Origin: Citrifermentans bremense R1
GTDB taxonomy: Bacteria > Desulfobacterota > Desulfuromonadia > Geobacterales > Geobacteraceae
Assembly (NCBI RefSeq): GCF_000426865.1
Contig: NZ_AUGE01000006.1
Coordinates: 1-64,000 of the forward strand
Direction: 5' to 3'
Length of the DNA: 64,000 nt
Shown: positions 9,431 to 17,578 of the stretch, piece by piece
How the letters are laid out: every line of letters begins with the position of its first letter
How positions within the stretch are numbered: position 1 is the stretch's first letter
The notes under the pieces: generated by a model
What the model was told of the DNA's origin: nothing
The model's database searches: none
The model's input: only the letters and a program-made list of their open reading frames with translations
Made by a program: the position numbers and the translations under genes

Positions 9431-10318
9431 ATGGAACAGTCAGACACAATAGCTCTCGCGTCCGCAGCTCAGGTCCTGGCGCAGCGCGCCCCCGGCCCAG
9501 TCGTGGTCGAGGTCGAATCGGCGCGACCGCTCTCCCCAGCCGAGAGGCTCTGGAACCTGGCGGCGCTCCGCAAGCTGCTCCTTCTTTCCCTGCTCCTCGC
9601 GCTCTGGCAGGTTTACGCCGTCACGCTCGACAAGCCGCTGCTCTTTCCGACCCTGGACGATACGCTCGCCGCGCTTTGGAACGGCATCCTGCACGGGGAG
9701 CTCCTGAGGCGGGTGGGGCATTCGCTACGGACGCTGGTGACGGGATACGCCATCGGCGCCACACTCGCCGCGCTTCTCGCGGTGGCGGCCTACAGCACCA
9801 GGCTCGGCAACGACCTAATGGAGATACTGACCGCGACCTTCAACCCGCTCCCCCCCATCGCGCTTCTCCCGGTCTCGCTGATCTGGTTCGGGCTGGGGCA
9901 GGCGAGCATTGTCTTCGTGCTGGTGCACGCGGTGCTCTGGCCCATGGCGCTGAACGCCCACACGGGGTTCACCGGCATCACCCCCACCATCCGGATGGTC
10001 GGGCGCAATTACGGGCTCACCGGCTGGCGCTTCGCCTGGCGCATCCTCTTCCCAGCCGCGTTTCCGCAGCTCCTCACCGGATTTAAGATCGGCTGGGCCT
10101 TCGGCTGGCGCTCGCTCATCGCCGCCGAGCTAGTCTACGGGGTAAGCTCCGGCTCCGGCGGGATCGGGTGGTTCATCTACGAAAACAAGAACCAGCTGGA
10201 GACCGCCTCGGTCTTCGCGGGGCTATTGACCATTATCCTGATCGGGCTGGCCGTCGAGAACCTGCTCTTCGCTGAGATCGAGCGACGGACGGTACTACGC
10301 TGGGGAATGAAGCACTGA
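9431..10318 (+). CDS. ABC transporter permease, SsuC/TauC type
   Basis: 295-residue inner-membrane permease with about six hydrophobic segments after a 45-residue soluble N-terminus. The C-terminal EAA-type loop (GRNYGLTGWRFAWRILFPAAFPQLLTG) contacts the ATPase. Family length is usually about 250-280, so the N-terminal extension is slightly long. The start follows GGGGGAGAAC. Third transporter gene of the operon; the NifH-like gene begins 13 bases after it. Confidence 0.9.
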   Translation: MEQSDTIALASAAQVLAQRAPGPVVVEVESARPLSPAERLWNLAALRKLLLLSLLLALWQVYAVTLDKPLLFPTLDDTLAALWNGILHGELLRRVGHSLRTLVTGYAIGATLAALLAVAAYSTRLGNDLMEILTATFNPLPPIALLPVSLIWFGLGQASIVFVLVHAVLWPMALNAHTGFTGITPTIRMVGRNYGLTGWRFAWRILFPAAFPQLLTGFKIGWAFGWRSLIAAELVYGVSSGSGGIGWFIYENKNQLETASVFAGLLTIILIGLAVENLLFAEIERRTVLRWGMKH

Positions 10319-10331
10319 AAGGAGGTGCGCC

Positions 10332-11156
10332 ATGGCTGTGGAACATCTGGTTATCGCAGGCAAGAGCGGGGTCGGCAAGTCGACCACCGCGGCCAATCTG
10401 AGCGCCGCCCTGGCGGAGAAGGGGAAGCGGGTGCTCCTCATCGGATACGACAGCCGCTGGAGTTCGACCGGCATCCTGTGCGGCGGAAGCGAACTGACCC
10501 CGCTGCCGGGATGGCAGGGCGAGGATGCGCCGCTCCAGGCGCTGGGACACGCGGGCGCTCTCTGCCTGGAAGCGGGGGCGGCGCTTAAGTCCGGAGCCGC
10601 GACCGGGGGCGAGATCCTCACCCATCGGCTGGTCGCCGACTACGACCCGGAGTACGTGGTGCACGACACCGCCTGGGAGCCGGCAGGGAGCTTCACGCTC
10701 CCGCCGGGAATCGACGGGGTATCCCGCCTCCTGGCCGTGACTTCGGCGGACAAGTGCGCGCTGCAGGCGGTGAACGACATCTTCGCCTGGCTCAACACCG
10801 TGGCCTCCGCCGAGTGCCGGTTCGGCGGAGTGGTGGCCAACAACCTCTCCGGGCCGCTGTACGAGGCGATAGTCTCCGACTTCGCCAGTCAGACGGGAGC
10901 CGTCATTTCGGCCACCGTCCCACGCTCCATCATGGTCTCGGTGAGCGACTTCTACAGCCAGACGCTGCTGCAGTCGGCCCCCTTTTCCCACGTCTCCTAC
11001 GCCTACCGGAAACTGGCCCGGGACCTGGTCAAGGGGGTGGAGTCCCGCCGCCCGAAACCCCTCGGTCGGGACGCGCTCTCCGGTTGGTCGCAGAAGTGGG
11101 GGGACATCATCACCGAGTTGGAGACGGGGGTGGTTAAGGATGGACTCGGAATCTAG
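10332..11156 (+). CDS. NifH-like P-loop ATPase lacking both [4Fe-4S] cysteines
   Basis: 274-residue protein of the NifH/BchL/MinD superfamily. The deviant Walker A GKSGVGKSTT (residues 10-19) carries both lysines; IGYDSRWSST matches the NifH switch I motif; GALCLE matches the region of NifH Cys85; ALQAVNDIFAWL matches the NifH AANNI helix. Where NifH has Cys97 (GCAGRG) this protein has GAATGG (Ala89), and where NifH has Cys132 (VVCGGF) it has EPAGSF (Ala118). The subunit-bridging iron-sulfur cluster therefore cannot form in the usual way. The start has AGGAGG upstream. It ends the radical-SAM/ABC operon. It may be an ATP-driven switch or metallochaperone; it is unlikely to be an electron donor to a nitrogenase, and no NifD/K-like gene is present. 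Confidence 0.8.
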   Translation: MAVEHLVIAGKSGVGKSTTAANLSAALAEKGKRVLLIGYDSRWSSTGILCGGSELTPLPGWQGEDAPLQALGHAGALCLEAGAALKSGAATGGEILTHRLVADYDPEYVVHDTAWEPAGSFTLPPGIDGVSRLLAVTSADKCALQAVNDIFAWLNTVASAECRFGGVVANNLSGPLYEAIVSDFASQTGAVISATVPRSIMVSVSDFYSQTLLQSAPFSHVSYAYRKLARDLVKGVESRRPKPLGRDALSGWSQKWGDIITELETGVVKDGLGI

Positions 11157-11246
11157 CGGGCGCGAGTGATTAAAATAGTTGACTTCCTGCAGTTATCAAA
11201 GTACCTCCTTGGCAGATCCTCATAATTCAATCCGTGCGAGACTCCA

Positions 11247-11711
11247 ATGAATATCGAACCGGCAACACCCGAGGATGCGGCCGAAATCCTCGCGCTGCAG
11301 AAGGCCGCCTACCTGAGCGAGGGGGAACTCTACGGGGACCTCTCAATTCCTCCGCTGACGCAGACCCTGGAGGAACTGGCCCAGAGCTTTGGCCGCAACA
11401 CGATCCTGAAGGCGGTGCGAGAGGGGAGCATCGTGGGCTCCGTCAACGGCCGGATGAGCAAGGGGCATTGTCTTATCGGCCGGCTCATGGTGCGTCCGGA
11501 CCTGCAGGGAAGGGGGAAAGGAACGCAGCTTCTGACGGCAATCGAGGCGAAGTTCGCGGACGCCGACAGCTACCTGCTATTCACTGGGGAGAAGAGTGTC
11601 GCCAACATCCGCCTCTACGAGCGGTTGGGCTATCGGGTTTACGAGCGGAAGGAAGTGCCTGGGAGCGTGGCGGTGGTGTTCATGGAGAAGAAGGGGCGGG
11701 CGGCAACATGA
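11247..11711 (+). CDS. GNAT-family N-acetyltransferase
   Basis: 154 residues with a complete GNAT core: N-terminal PATPEDAAEILALQKAAY, the acetyl-CoA loop LMVRPDLQGRGKGTQLL (R/QxxGxG type) and the late SVANIRLYERLGYRVYERKE. Substrate unknown. The ribosome-binding site is weak (GAGAC). It follows the NifH-like gene by 90 bases, with a possible TTGACT -35 at 11179, so it may have its own promoter. It may be incidental to the transporter modules on either side. Confidence 0.85.
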   Translation: MNIEPATPEDAAEILALQKAAYLSEGELYGDLSIPPLTQTLEELAQSFGRNTILKAVREGSIVGSVNGRMSKGHCLIGRLMVRPDLQGRGKGTQLLTAIEAKFADADSYLLFTGEKSVANIRLYERLGYRVYERKEVPGSVAVVFMEKKGRAAT

Positions 11712-11731
11712 AAATTGAGGGAACCTAGGGT

Positions 11732-11754
11732 CCCCTCCCCCTTTGGGGGAGGGG
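11732..11754. terminator. Perfect 10-bp hairpin between convergent genes
   Basis: CCCCTCCCCC, a TTT loop and GGGGGAGGGG lie between the convergent GNAT and ABC ATPase genes. There is no T-run in either direction, so termination strength is uncertain. Third member of the C-rich/G-rich hairpin set. Confidence 0.55.
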
Positions 11755-11774
11755 AGACAAGCGGAGTGCCGGAT

Positions 11775-12572
11775 TTAGATCTGGTACTCGACCGCGGCGG
11801 CCTGCTGGTGCACCAGGTGGAACTCGGTGAAGAGCCGCTTCCTGAAGGTGGCGAATTCCTGCTCGGTCCTCTCCCGCGGGTGCGGCAGCTTCACTTCGAG
11901 GATCTTCTGGATCCGCCCCGGCTGCGGCGCCATCAGCACCACGCGCTGGCCCAGGGCAATCGCCTCGTCGAGGTCGTGGGTGACGAAGACGACGGTCGGT
12001 TTCGTCTCCGTCCAGATCCTGAGCAGCTCGTCCTGCAGGTGCAGCCGGGTGAAGGCGTCGAGCGCCGCGAACGGCTCGTCCATGAAGAGGACGCTCGGCT
12101 CTACTGCTAGTGCCCGGGCGATGGAGGCGCGCTGCTTCATCCCGCCGGAAAGCTCGTGCGGGTGCTTGTCGATGGACTGGGACAGGCCGACCATCTCCAG
12201 GGCCGCCAGCGCCTTTTCCCGCGCCTGAGCGGCGGGCACTCCCCGGGCCTGCAATCCGAAAAGCACGTTGCCGAGCACGGTGCGCCAGGGGTAGAGGCCG
12301 TAATCCTGGAAGATCATGATGTGGTCCGGGTTGGGCGCGGTTACCGGCTCCCCGTCGATCAGCACCGATCCCGAAGTCGGCTTCTCGAACCCCGCCATCA
12401 GGTTGATGAGCGTGGTCTTGCCGCAGCCGCTGGGTCCCACCAGGCAAACGAACTCACCTGCCTTGATGTCTAAATCGAGCCGGCTCAGGGCTATCTGCTG
12501 ATCGCCGCGGGCCGACCTGAACCGCTTCTCCACGTTGCGAAGCTGTATTTTGCTAACGGGCGTTTCACTCAT
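11775..12572 (-). CDS. ABC transporter ATPase of the CooS-like operon (TauB/SsuB type)
   Basis: 265-residue ATPase with Walker A GPSGCGKTT, Q-loop FQDYGLYPW, signature LSGGMKQR, Walker B VLFMDEP and VTHD; all catalytic positions intact. It overlaps the permease gene by four bases and is the last gene of the minus-strand operon. It resembles the ATPase at 8624-9421 in length and motifs, as expected for two transporters of one family. Relatives serve nitrate, taurine, sulfonate and related anions. Confidence 0.92.
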   Translation of the reverse strand: MSETPVSKIQLRNVEKRFRSARGDQQIALSRLDLDIKAGEFVCLVGPSGCGKTTLINLMAGFEKPTSGSVLIDGEPVTAPNPDHIMIFQDYGLYPWRTVLGNVLFGLQARGVPAAQAREKALAALEMVGLSQSIDKHPHELSGGMKQRASIARALAVEPSVLFMDEPFAALDAFTRLHLQDELLRIWTETKPTVVFVTHDLDEAIALGQRVVLMAPQPGRIQKILEVKLPHPRERTEQEFATFRKRLFTEFHLVHQQAAAVEYQI

Positions 12573-13327
12573 GCAGCCACCCCCCAGCGCCGTCCTATGG
12601 CCTTCTCAAAAGTTTTCATAGCCTTGTAGATCGCGAGCCCCAAGAGGCCGACGAGGAGCATGCCGGCCATCACCTGGTCGGTTCTCAGGAAATTGCGGGC
12701 ATCCACGATCATGAACCCCAGTCCCGACTGGGCCCCCAGCATCTCGCCGGCCACGAGGTGAATCCAGCCGGTGCCGACCGCGATGTGCAGCCCGACCATG
12801 ATGCCGGGAAACGCCGCGGGGACGATGACCCGCACGAAGGTCAGGAAAGCGCCGGCGCCGAAGTTGGTGGAGACCTTCAGGTAGACCGGCGGCACCCCTC
12901 TCACCGAGCTTATGGTGGTCAGGAGCACGGGGTAAAAGGAGGCTAGGAAGATGATGAACACCGCCGGGGCGTTGCCGATCCCGAACCAGAGCACCGCCAG
13001 GGGGAACCAGGCGATCGGGGAGATGGGCCGAAGCACCTGGATCAGCGGGTCGATGGCCCGGTGACAGCGGGTGAAGCGCCCCAGGAATAGCCCGAGCGGG
13101 ATGCCGGCCACGACAGCCATGAGGTAGGCGGCGGCGAAACGCGCGAGACTGATCCCGATGTTGGTCCAGAGCACACCGTTATCGGAGAGCTCCTTTATCG
13201 CCAGGACAACGTCGGAAGGGGCGGGGAACTGTTCCGGGGGGTAGCGCCTTGCCGCGACCTGCCAGATAAGGACGAACGCCGCCACGGTTAAGAGCGGCAC
13301 CAGGTAATTTTCCAACCAGGAACGCAC
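12569..13327 (-). CDS. ABC transporter permease of the CooS-like operon
   Basis: 252-residue TauC/SsuC-type permease with about six membrane segments and the EAA loop (LKVSTNFGAGAFLTFVRVIVPAAFPGIMVGL). It starts two bases after the binding-protein stop and overlaps the ATPase by four bases, so the three are translationally coupled. Confidence 0.9.
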   Translation of the reverse strand: MRSWLENYLVPLLTVAAFVLIWQVAARRYPPEQFPAPSDVVLAIKELSDNGVLWTNIGISLARFAAAYLMAVVAGIPLGLFLGRFTRCHRAIDPLIQVLRPISPIAWFPLAVLWFGIGNAPAVFIIFLASFYPVLLTTISSVRGVPPVYLKVSTNFGAGAFLTFVRVIVPAAFPGIMVGLHIAVGTGWIHLVAGEMLGAQSGLGFMIVDARNFLRTDQVMAGMLLVGLLGLAIYKAMKTFEKAIGRRWGVAA

Positions 13328-13329
13328 CG

Positions 13330-14289
13330 TTACACCGCCTTCCGTGCGAAGCGGTCGTCAAGGTACCCGGTGAGGTCGACCTTCTGCTTGGCGACGCCGA
13401 ACTTGAGCATGTAGTCCTGGGTGGCCGCGAAATCCTTCTTGTTGGGGACCAGGTTCAGGAAGCTCAGGCGGTCGCGCGGGGAGGTGAGCACCCGCTCGAC
13501 GATCTCCGGCCTCTGCCCGAGCACCTTCGGGGAAGCCTTCGCCGCCAGCACCGGGTTGGCCTCGATGAAGGAGGCGGTGCGCAGGAAGCCCGATACCATC
13601 TCCTGAACCGCTTCGGGGTACTTCGCTATCACGCTCTCGCGCACGTTCAGCACGCAGCAGATGTGGTCGCGCCAGATGTCCTTGGAAAGCATGAGCACCT
13701 TGCCTACCTTCTGGGCCTCCGCCTGGGCTCCGAACGGCTCGGCCACCATGTACCCCTGGATACGCCCGGTCGCCAATGCGTTCACCATCTCGGGGGGCGC
13801 CATGTCTATGATCTTGAGCTCCTTCGCCGGGTCGATGTGCTTGTCGGTCAGCGCCTTGCGCAGCAGCAGGTTATGGGTGGAAAACGGGCTCGGAACGGCG
13901 ATGGTCTTTCCCCTCAAGTCCTCGATACGGTTGATGTCGCCGCTGTTTTTCACGGTGATGGCGCTGCCGTTACGATGTCCCAGGAGCACTACCTTGACCG
14001 GCACCCCTTTCTGCCGCATGGTCAGCCCGATGGGGGTCAGCAGGAAGGCAGCATCGATGGCGCCTACCTTGAGCGCCTCGGAGATCTCCGGCCACGACGA
14101 GAACTTCACCGGCTGAATGCCGACGCTCTTGAACCGCTCCCGCTCGGCGGCGATCATCAGCAGATGGTCAGTGAGGGGGAGGTAGCCTACCTTGATGTTC
14201 ACCTTGGCGCCTCCGGCAAAGGCGAAACCCGGTACCGCCGCCGCGGCCAGCGCGAGGCCGGTCGTTTTGATAAATTCGCGTCTGTTCAT
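13330..14289 (-). CDS. ABC substrate-binding protein with Tat signal
   Basis: 319-residue NMT1/SsuA/NrtA-type receptor. The N-terminus MNRREFIKTTGLALAAAAVPG is a twin-arginine signal, so the protein is exported folded; the mature part begins KVNIKVGYLPLTDHLLMIAAERE. The ATG at 14289 follows AGGAGGGAG, which overlaps the stop region of the CooS-like gene 14 bases upstream. A longer frame upstream reads into that gene and is rejected. Use of Tat differs from the Sec-type signal of the other receptor (7620-8621). Ligand unknown; immediate coupling to a carbon-monoxide-dehydrogenase relative suggests that the imported compound is its substrate. Confidence 0.88.
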   Translation of the reverse strand: MNRREFIKTTGLALAAAAVPGFAFAGGAKVNIKVGYLPLTDHLLMIAAERERFKSVGIQPVKFSSWPEISEALKVGAIDAAFLLTPIGLTMRQKGVPVKVVLLGHRNGSAITVKNSGDINRIEDLRGKTIAVPSPFSTHNLLLRKALTDKHIDPAKELKIIDMAPPEMVNALATGRIQGYMVAEPFGAQAEAQKVGKVLMLSKDIWRDHICCVLNVRESVIAKYPEAVQEMVSGFLRTASFIEANPVLAAKASPKVLGQRPEIVERVLTSPRDRLSFLNLVPNKKDFAATQDYMLKFGVAKQKVDLTGYLDDRFARKAV

Positions 14290-14303
14290 ATCTACTCTCC
14301 CTC

Positions 14304-16304
14304 CTAGTGACTGTGCGTGTGCCCATGATCGTGGGCGAATTGGTGTGCCTTTTCTGCCTGCAGGGCCGAGAGGCGCCGGTTGGTCGCAGGGGCTGCACTC
14401 TGCCAACCCAGGGCCTCCCGCCGCTCATCGAAGTCTGCCACTATGCGCTGGGCCAACTGGACCGGGTCCTGGTCGACCACCATTACTGAGCCGAGTGTCT
14501 CCCGGGTGTCCTGATAGAAGAAATCGGAGACCCGGTCGGAGCCTGCGACCGGCGGCGTGATGCAGTGATAGGAGTTGAGCCCCAGCAGGCGGAAGCTTAA
14601 GGCCGCCCCGACACCTTTCTCGTTGGACCACTCGGGACTGGAAACTGCGAGCGGCAGCCGGGGGAGCGATTCACCGGAAGCCGCGGAGATGGTGCGGAAA
14701 AATGCGGAGGCCCTTGCGTTGTCGAGGCATTCACCCATGTGCCACACCGGCGGGAGGTTGAGAGGCGCGAGTGCGGCGTTCAGTCCCGGTCCGCTTCCTT
14801 CCAGCCCTTCGGGGAGGCAGAACCCCATCTTCAAAAGGGCGAAGGCGGCGCAGCCGTTGGTGAGCGCCAGCACGTCGTGGGCTATCAGTTCCTCGGCCAC
14901 CCTGACGATGGCCTCTTCGTACACCACCTTCGGGTTGTTGCACCCCACCAGGTTCACCACGCCGCGGATGCGGCCGCTTTTCAGGTGCTCCAGCAACGGC
15001 TCGGCGCCGCCGAAGGTCGCCAGGATGTTCTCCACCGAAAAGCCGACCTCGGCATCCATGCGTGCCTTGGGGACGAACACCTTGCCGGCCTGGCGCTCGC
15101 CGTAGGCCTGGATGCCGCGGCGGACGATGCGCTCCGCGAGAATGTCCGCCTGGTCGAGGTTCGAGTGGTGGTGGTCGAAGGCGATGTGCTCTGCGCCCGG
15201 AAGCCTGGCGGAGTCGCTGGTGGTGACCACCCGGGTGTGGAAGCAGGCGGCGACGTCCATGATCCCCGGGAAGACGTCCTGTACGTCGGCTACCCAGAGA
15301 TCCAGGGCGCCCGTCGCCAGGGTCAGTTCCGCGCCTGCCGCGTTTGCCAAGGGCGTTATGTCGCCGAACTTGGCCAGAGCCGAGTGTCCGGAGCAGCAGA
15401 TGCCGTAAAGCTTGATGGTGCCGGCGCCGGCGGCACGCGCCTCGGAGAGCAGCGCTTCGCCGCGCGCAGCCTTGACGATGGCAGCCACCAGCACCGGCGA
15501 GTGGCCGTGGACCGCGATATTGACGCTGTCCAGGGTGATGGCGCCCAGGTTGGTGCTCACGCGGCTCCTTTTGGGGAGGCCGTAGAGGCAGTCCATGGCG
15601 ATGGCCGAGCCGACCACGCTGCTCCAGGCAAAGGCGAGGCCGCAGCGCAGTATCTGGTTCGCCACATTGCGCCAGTCGCCGTCGGTGCCGGTGCCGGTTC
15701 TGTGCAGCGCCTCGAAGACCTCGTGGTAGGCGCCAATCGGGAGGATGTCGAGGTCCTTCCAGACCTGGATGCGCTCGGCCGGGGCCATAGCTTCCAGTGT
15801 CTTGTGAGGGCCGGGGAGGGTGCGGCAGAGATCCTCCAAAAGGATCATGGCTATTTCGCCCGCCATCTCCTGGACGCTCTTTGCCTCGCCGTGGATGCCA
15901 AAAGATTTCGCCGTTGCGATCACCTTCTCGGGACCGAGGATCGGCAGGTCGAGGGAGCCGTCGGCAGCGCCCTTCAGCGCCAGCATCACTTCACGGCCGC
16001 GTGCGCCATGTGCGGCGACGCCGGCTGCGGTCCAGCGGAGCATGTTGCGGGCGACGATGAGGTGCGCGTCGGCGCCGCAAACACCCTTGGGGCTCTTGGT
16101 GGTGATGCGGCAGGGGCCCATGTGGCAGTTCTTGCAGCAGGTCCCGTTCAGGCCGAATCCGCAATGCGGCTTCTGGGCGTCGAACCGGTCGAATGGCGTC
16201 TCGATACCGGCTGCTTCCATATGGCGCAGCATCTCCCGAACCGCCGGGTCCGGGGTCGATGCCATGACGTCTGCTTTGCTGGGGAAGGTGTTTTTCTTGG
16301 TCAT
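14304..16304 (-). CDS. CooS-like (Ni-Fe carbon monoxide dehydrogenase family) protein with Asp at a C-cluster cysteine
   Basis: 666-residue homologue of anaerobic CO dehydrogenase CooS. The cysteines of the D and B clusters are complete (C48, C56, C57, C60, C65, C76). C-cluster positions: His in VHGHSP (266-268), GICCSG (303-304), GCNNPK (C455), GCAAF (C485) and HMGEC (C526) are kept, as are the WSNEK lysine (K563) and AAHG histidine (99). In the VxDxQC(I/V)xP motif that supplies another iron ligand (Cys333 of the C. hydrogenoformans enzyme) this protein reads VADVQDVFP, with Asp343 in place of Cys. The C-terminus HDHGHTHSH is a His-rich, possibly nickel-binding tail. It heads an operon with a Tat-exported receptor, a permease and an ATPase. 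No CooF, CooC or acetyl-CoA synthase gene is near. CO oxidation is therefore doubtful. Confidence 0.85.
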   Translation of the reverse strand: MTKKNTFPSKADVMASTPDPAVREMLRHMEAAGIETPFDRFDAQKPHCGFGLNGTCCKNCHMGPCRITTKSPKGVCGADAHLIVARNMLRWTAAGVAAHGARGREVMLALKGAADGSLDLPILGPEKVIATAKSFGIHGEAKSVQEMAGEIAMILLEDLCRTLPGPHKTLEAMAPAERIQVWKDLDILPIGAYHEVFEALHRTGTGTDGDWRNVANQILRCGLAFAWSSVVGSAIAMDCLYGLPKRSRVSTNLGAITLDSVNIAVHGHSPVLVAAIVKAARGEALLSEARAAGAGTIKLYGICCSGHSALAKFGDITPLANAAGAELTLATGALDLWVADVQDVFPGIMDVAACFHTRVVTTSDSARLPGAEHIAFDHHHSNLDQADILAERIVRRGIQAYGERQAGKVFVPKARMDAEVGFSVENILATFGGAEPLLEHLKSGRIRGVVNLVGCNNPKVVYEEAIVRVAEELIAHDVLALTNGCAAFALLKMGFCLPEGLEGSGPGLNAALAPLNLPPVWHMGECLDNARASAFFRTISAASGESLPRLPLAVSSPEWSNEKGVGAALSFRLLGLNSYHCITPPVAGSDRVSDFFYQDTRETLGSVMVVDQDPVQLAQRIVADFDERREALGWQSAAPATNRRLSALQAEKAHQFAHDHGHTHSH

Positions 16305-16347
16305 GTGGTGCTCGCTATTATTAAAGTTGATATCATGGGTCGGCTTT

Positions 16348-16402
16348 TCTTTACCAGTACTACCCGGTACGTGTCAACAAAAAATGATACATTTTCTATC
16401 AT
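16348..16402 (-). promoter_or_regulatory. Promoter and inverted-repeat operator for the CooS-like operon
   Basis: On the minus strand TTGACA (16372-16377) is followed 18 bp later by TAAAGA (16348-16353). Immediately upstream of the -35 lies a perfect inverted repeat, ATGATA and TATCAT with a 7-bp centre (16384-16402). The position suits a regulator binding next to RNA polymerase. The remainder of the 16305-16721 gap is AT-rich and holds no gene. Confidence 0.5.
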
Positions 16403-16652
16403 GAGTAACTGTCATAATAGTTGCCTGGGGTTTTTGTAAGCCTTGCTGCTTTTAATGCGACGGACAGCCGGTTTTGTTTAGTTTATTAATCTAAAAAAAC
16501 CTTATTTATTAGGATGTTGAAGGAGATGGTTTTAACTGGTAGCCTTGGAGTCGCCCTCCCGAATTGCACCTTCTGGAGGCGGTGGATTTCTGCCTTTACT
16601 GGGTACAAATACTAAACTCTACTTACTAGACAAAAAAAGTATTTTTGTTTTC

Positions 16653-16682
16653 TTGACAAAAATGCTGAAATGATGTTATCCA
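16653..16682 (+). promoter_or_regulatory. Candidate cysT promoter
   Basis: TTGACA at 16653-16658 with TATCCA 18 bp later (16677-16682), 40 bases before cysT. TACTAAAC at 16610-16617 upstream recurs inverted before sbp. The -35 is perfect, the -10 is weak. Confidence 0.5.
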
Positions 16683-16721
16683 CAAGTCTACCGATCTGGT
16701 GAATTAAAAGCGGAGGGTGGT

Positions 16722-17552
16722 ATGGCCTGGTCGAACAGAAAAAATAACGTACTACCCGGTTTCACCCCGGCGCTCGGGTACACAGTCTTCTACCTGAGCC
16801 TCATCGTCCTCATCCCCCTTTCCGCACTCTTCTTCAAGACCGCGACCCTTTCCTGGGACGACTTCCTCGCTGCCGTGAGCGCGCCGCGCGTGCTTGCTTC
16901 GTACCGCGTCACCTTCGGGGCTTCCCTCGCCGCCGCTGTCGTCAACGCCTTCTTCGGCGTGCTGGTCGCCTGGGTGCTGGTGCGCTACCGCTTCCCCGGC
17001 AAGAAGCTGATCGACGCGCTGGTCGATCTTCCCTTCGCCCTCCCCACGGCGGTAGCAGGCATCACCTTGGCAAGCATCTATTCCTCGAACGGCTGGCTCG
17101 GGCGCTACCTGGAGCCGAGCGGGATCAAGATCGCCTTCACCCCTCTGGGCATCGTCATCGCCATGATCTTCATCGGCCTTCCCTTCGTGGTCCGCACGGT
17201 TCAGCCGGTTTTGGAGGAGCTGGACCAGGAGGTCGAGGAGGCGGCCTCCTGCCTGGGAGCCGGCCGCTGGCAGACCTTCCGCAGGGTGCTGCTGCCGACC
17301 ATGCTTCCGGCCATACTGACCGGGTTCGCACTGGCGTTCGCCCGGGCAGTGGGGGAGTACGGCTCCATCATCTTCATCGCCGGCAACATGCCGTTGGTCT
17401 CCGAGATAACGCCGCTGCTCATCATCACCAAGCTGGAGCAGTACGATTACGCGGGCGCTACCGCCATCTCGACCGTGATGCTCGTGGTGTCGTTTCTGAT
17501 GCTTCTTTGCATCAACCTTTTGCAGAAGTGGAGCAGGCGTTTCGCGGAATAG
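16722..17552 (+). CDS. cysT: Sulfate ABC transporter permease CysT
   Basis: 276-residue CysT/CysU inner-membrane permease. Six hydrophobic segments; the family sequence [13 protein letters not shown] and the loop [20 protein letters not shown] followed by [15 protein letters not shown] are diagnostic of sulfate/molybdate-type permeases, and [15 protein letters not shown] favours sulfate. The start follows GGAGGGTGGT. It heads cysT-cysW-cysA; the receptor sbp is encoded 12.6 kb upstream. Confidence 0.94.
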   Translation: MAWSNRKNNVLPGFTPALGYTVFYLSLIVLIPLSALFFKTATLSWDDFLAAVSAPRVLASYRVTFGASLAAAVVNAFFGVLVAWVLVRYRFPGKKLIDALVDLPFALPTAVAGITLASIYSSNGWLGRYLEPSGIKIAFTPLGIVIAMIFIGLPFVVRTVQPVLEELDQEVEEAASCLGAGRWQTFRRVLLPTMLPAILTGFALAFARAVGEYGSIIFIAGNMPLVSEITPLLIITKLEQYDYAGATAISTVMLVVSFLMLLCINLLQKWSRRFAE

Positions 17553-17578
17553 GGGCGTAGCTTCGGGAGGGAAGCAAG

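Noticed and set aside
10332-11156. Nitrogenase iron protein with electron-donor role
   Set aside because: Both cluster cysteines are replaced and there is no NifD/K, BchN/B or MarD/K partner.
14304-16304. Carboxydotrophic CO dehydrogenase operon
   Set aside because: No CooF, CooC, hydrogenase or acetyl-CoA synthase genes nearby and one C-cluster ligand is changed.
14739-16439. 566-codon plus-strand open frame
   Set aside because: Antisense shadow of the CooS-like gene in GC-rich codons; composition is low in typical motifs and there is no recognisable domain.
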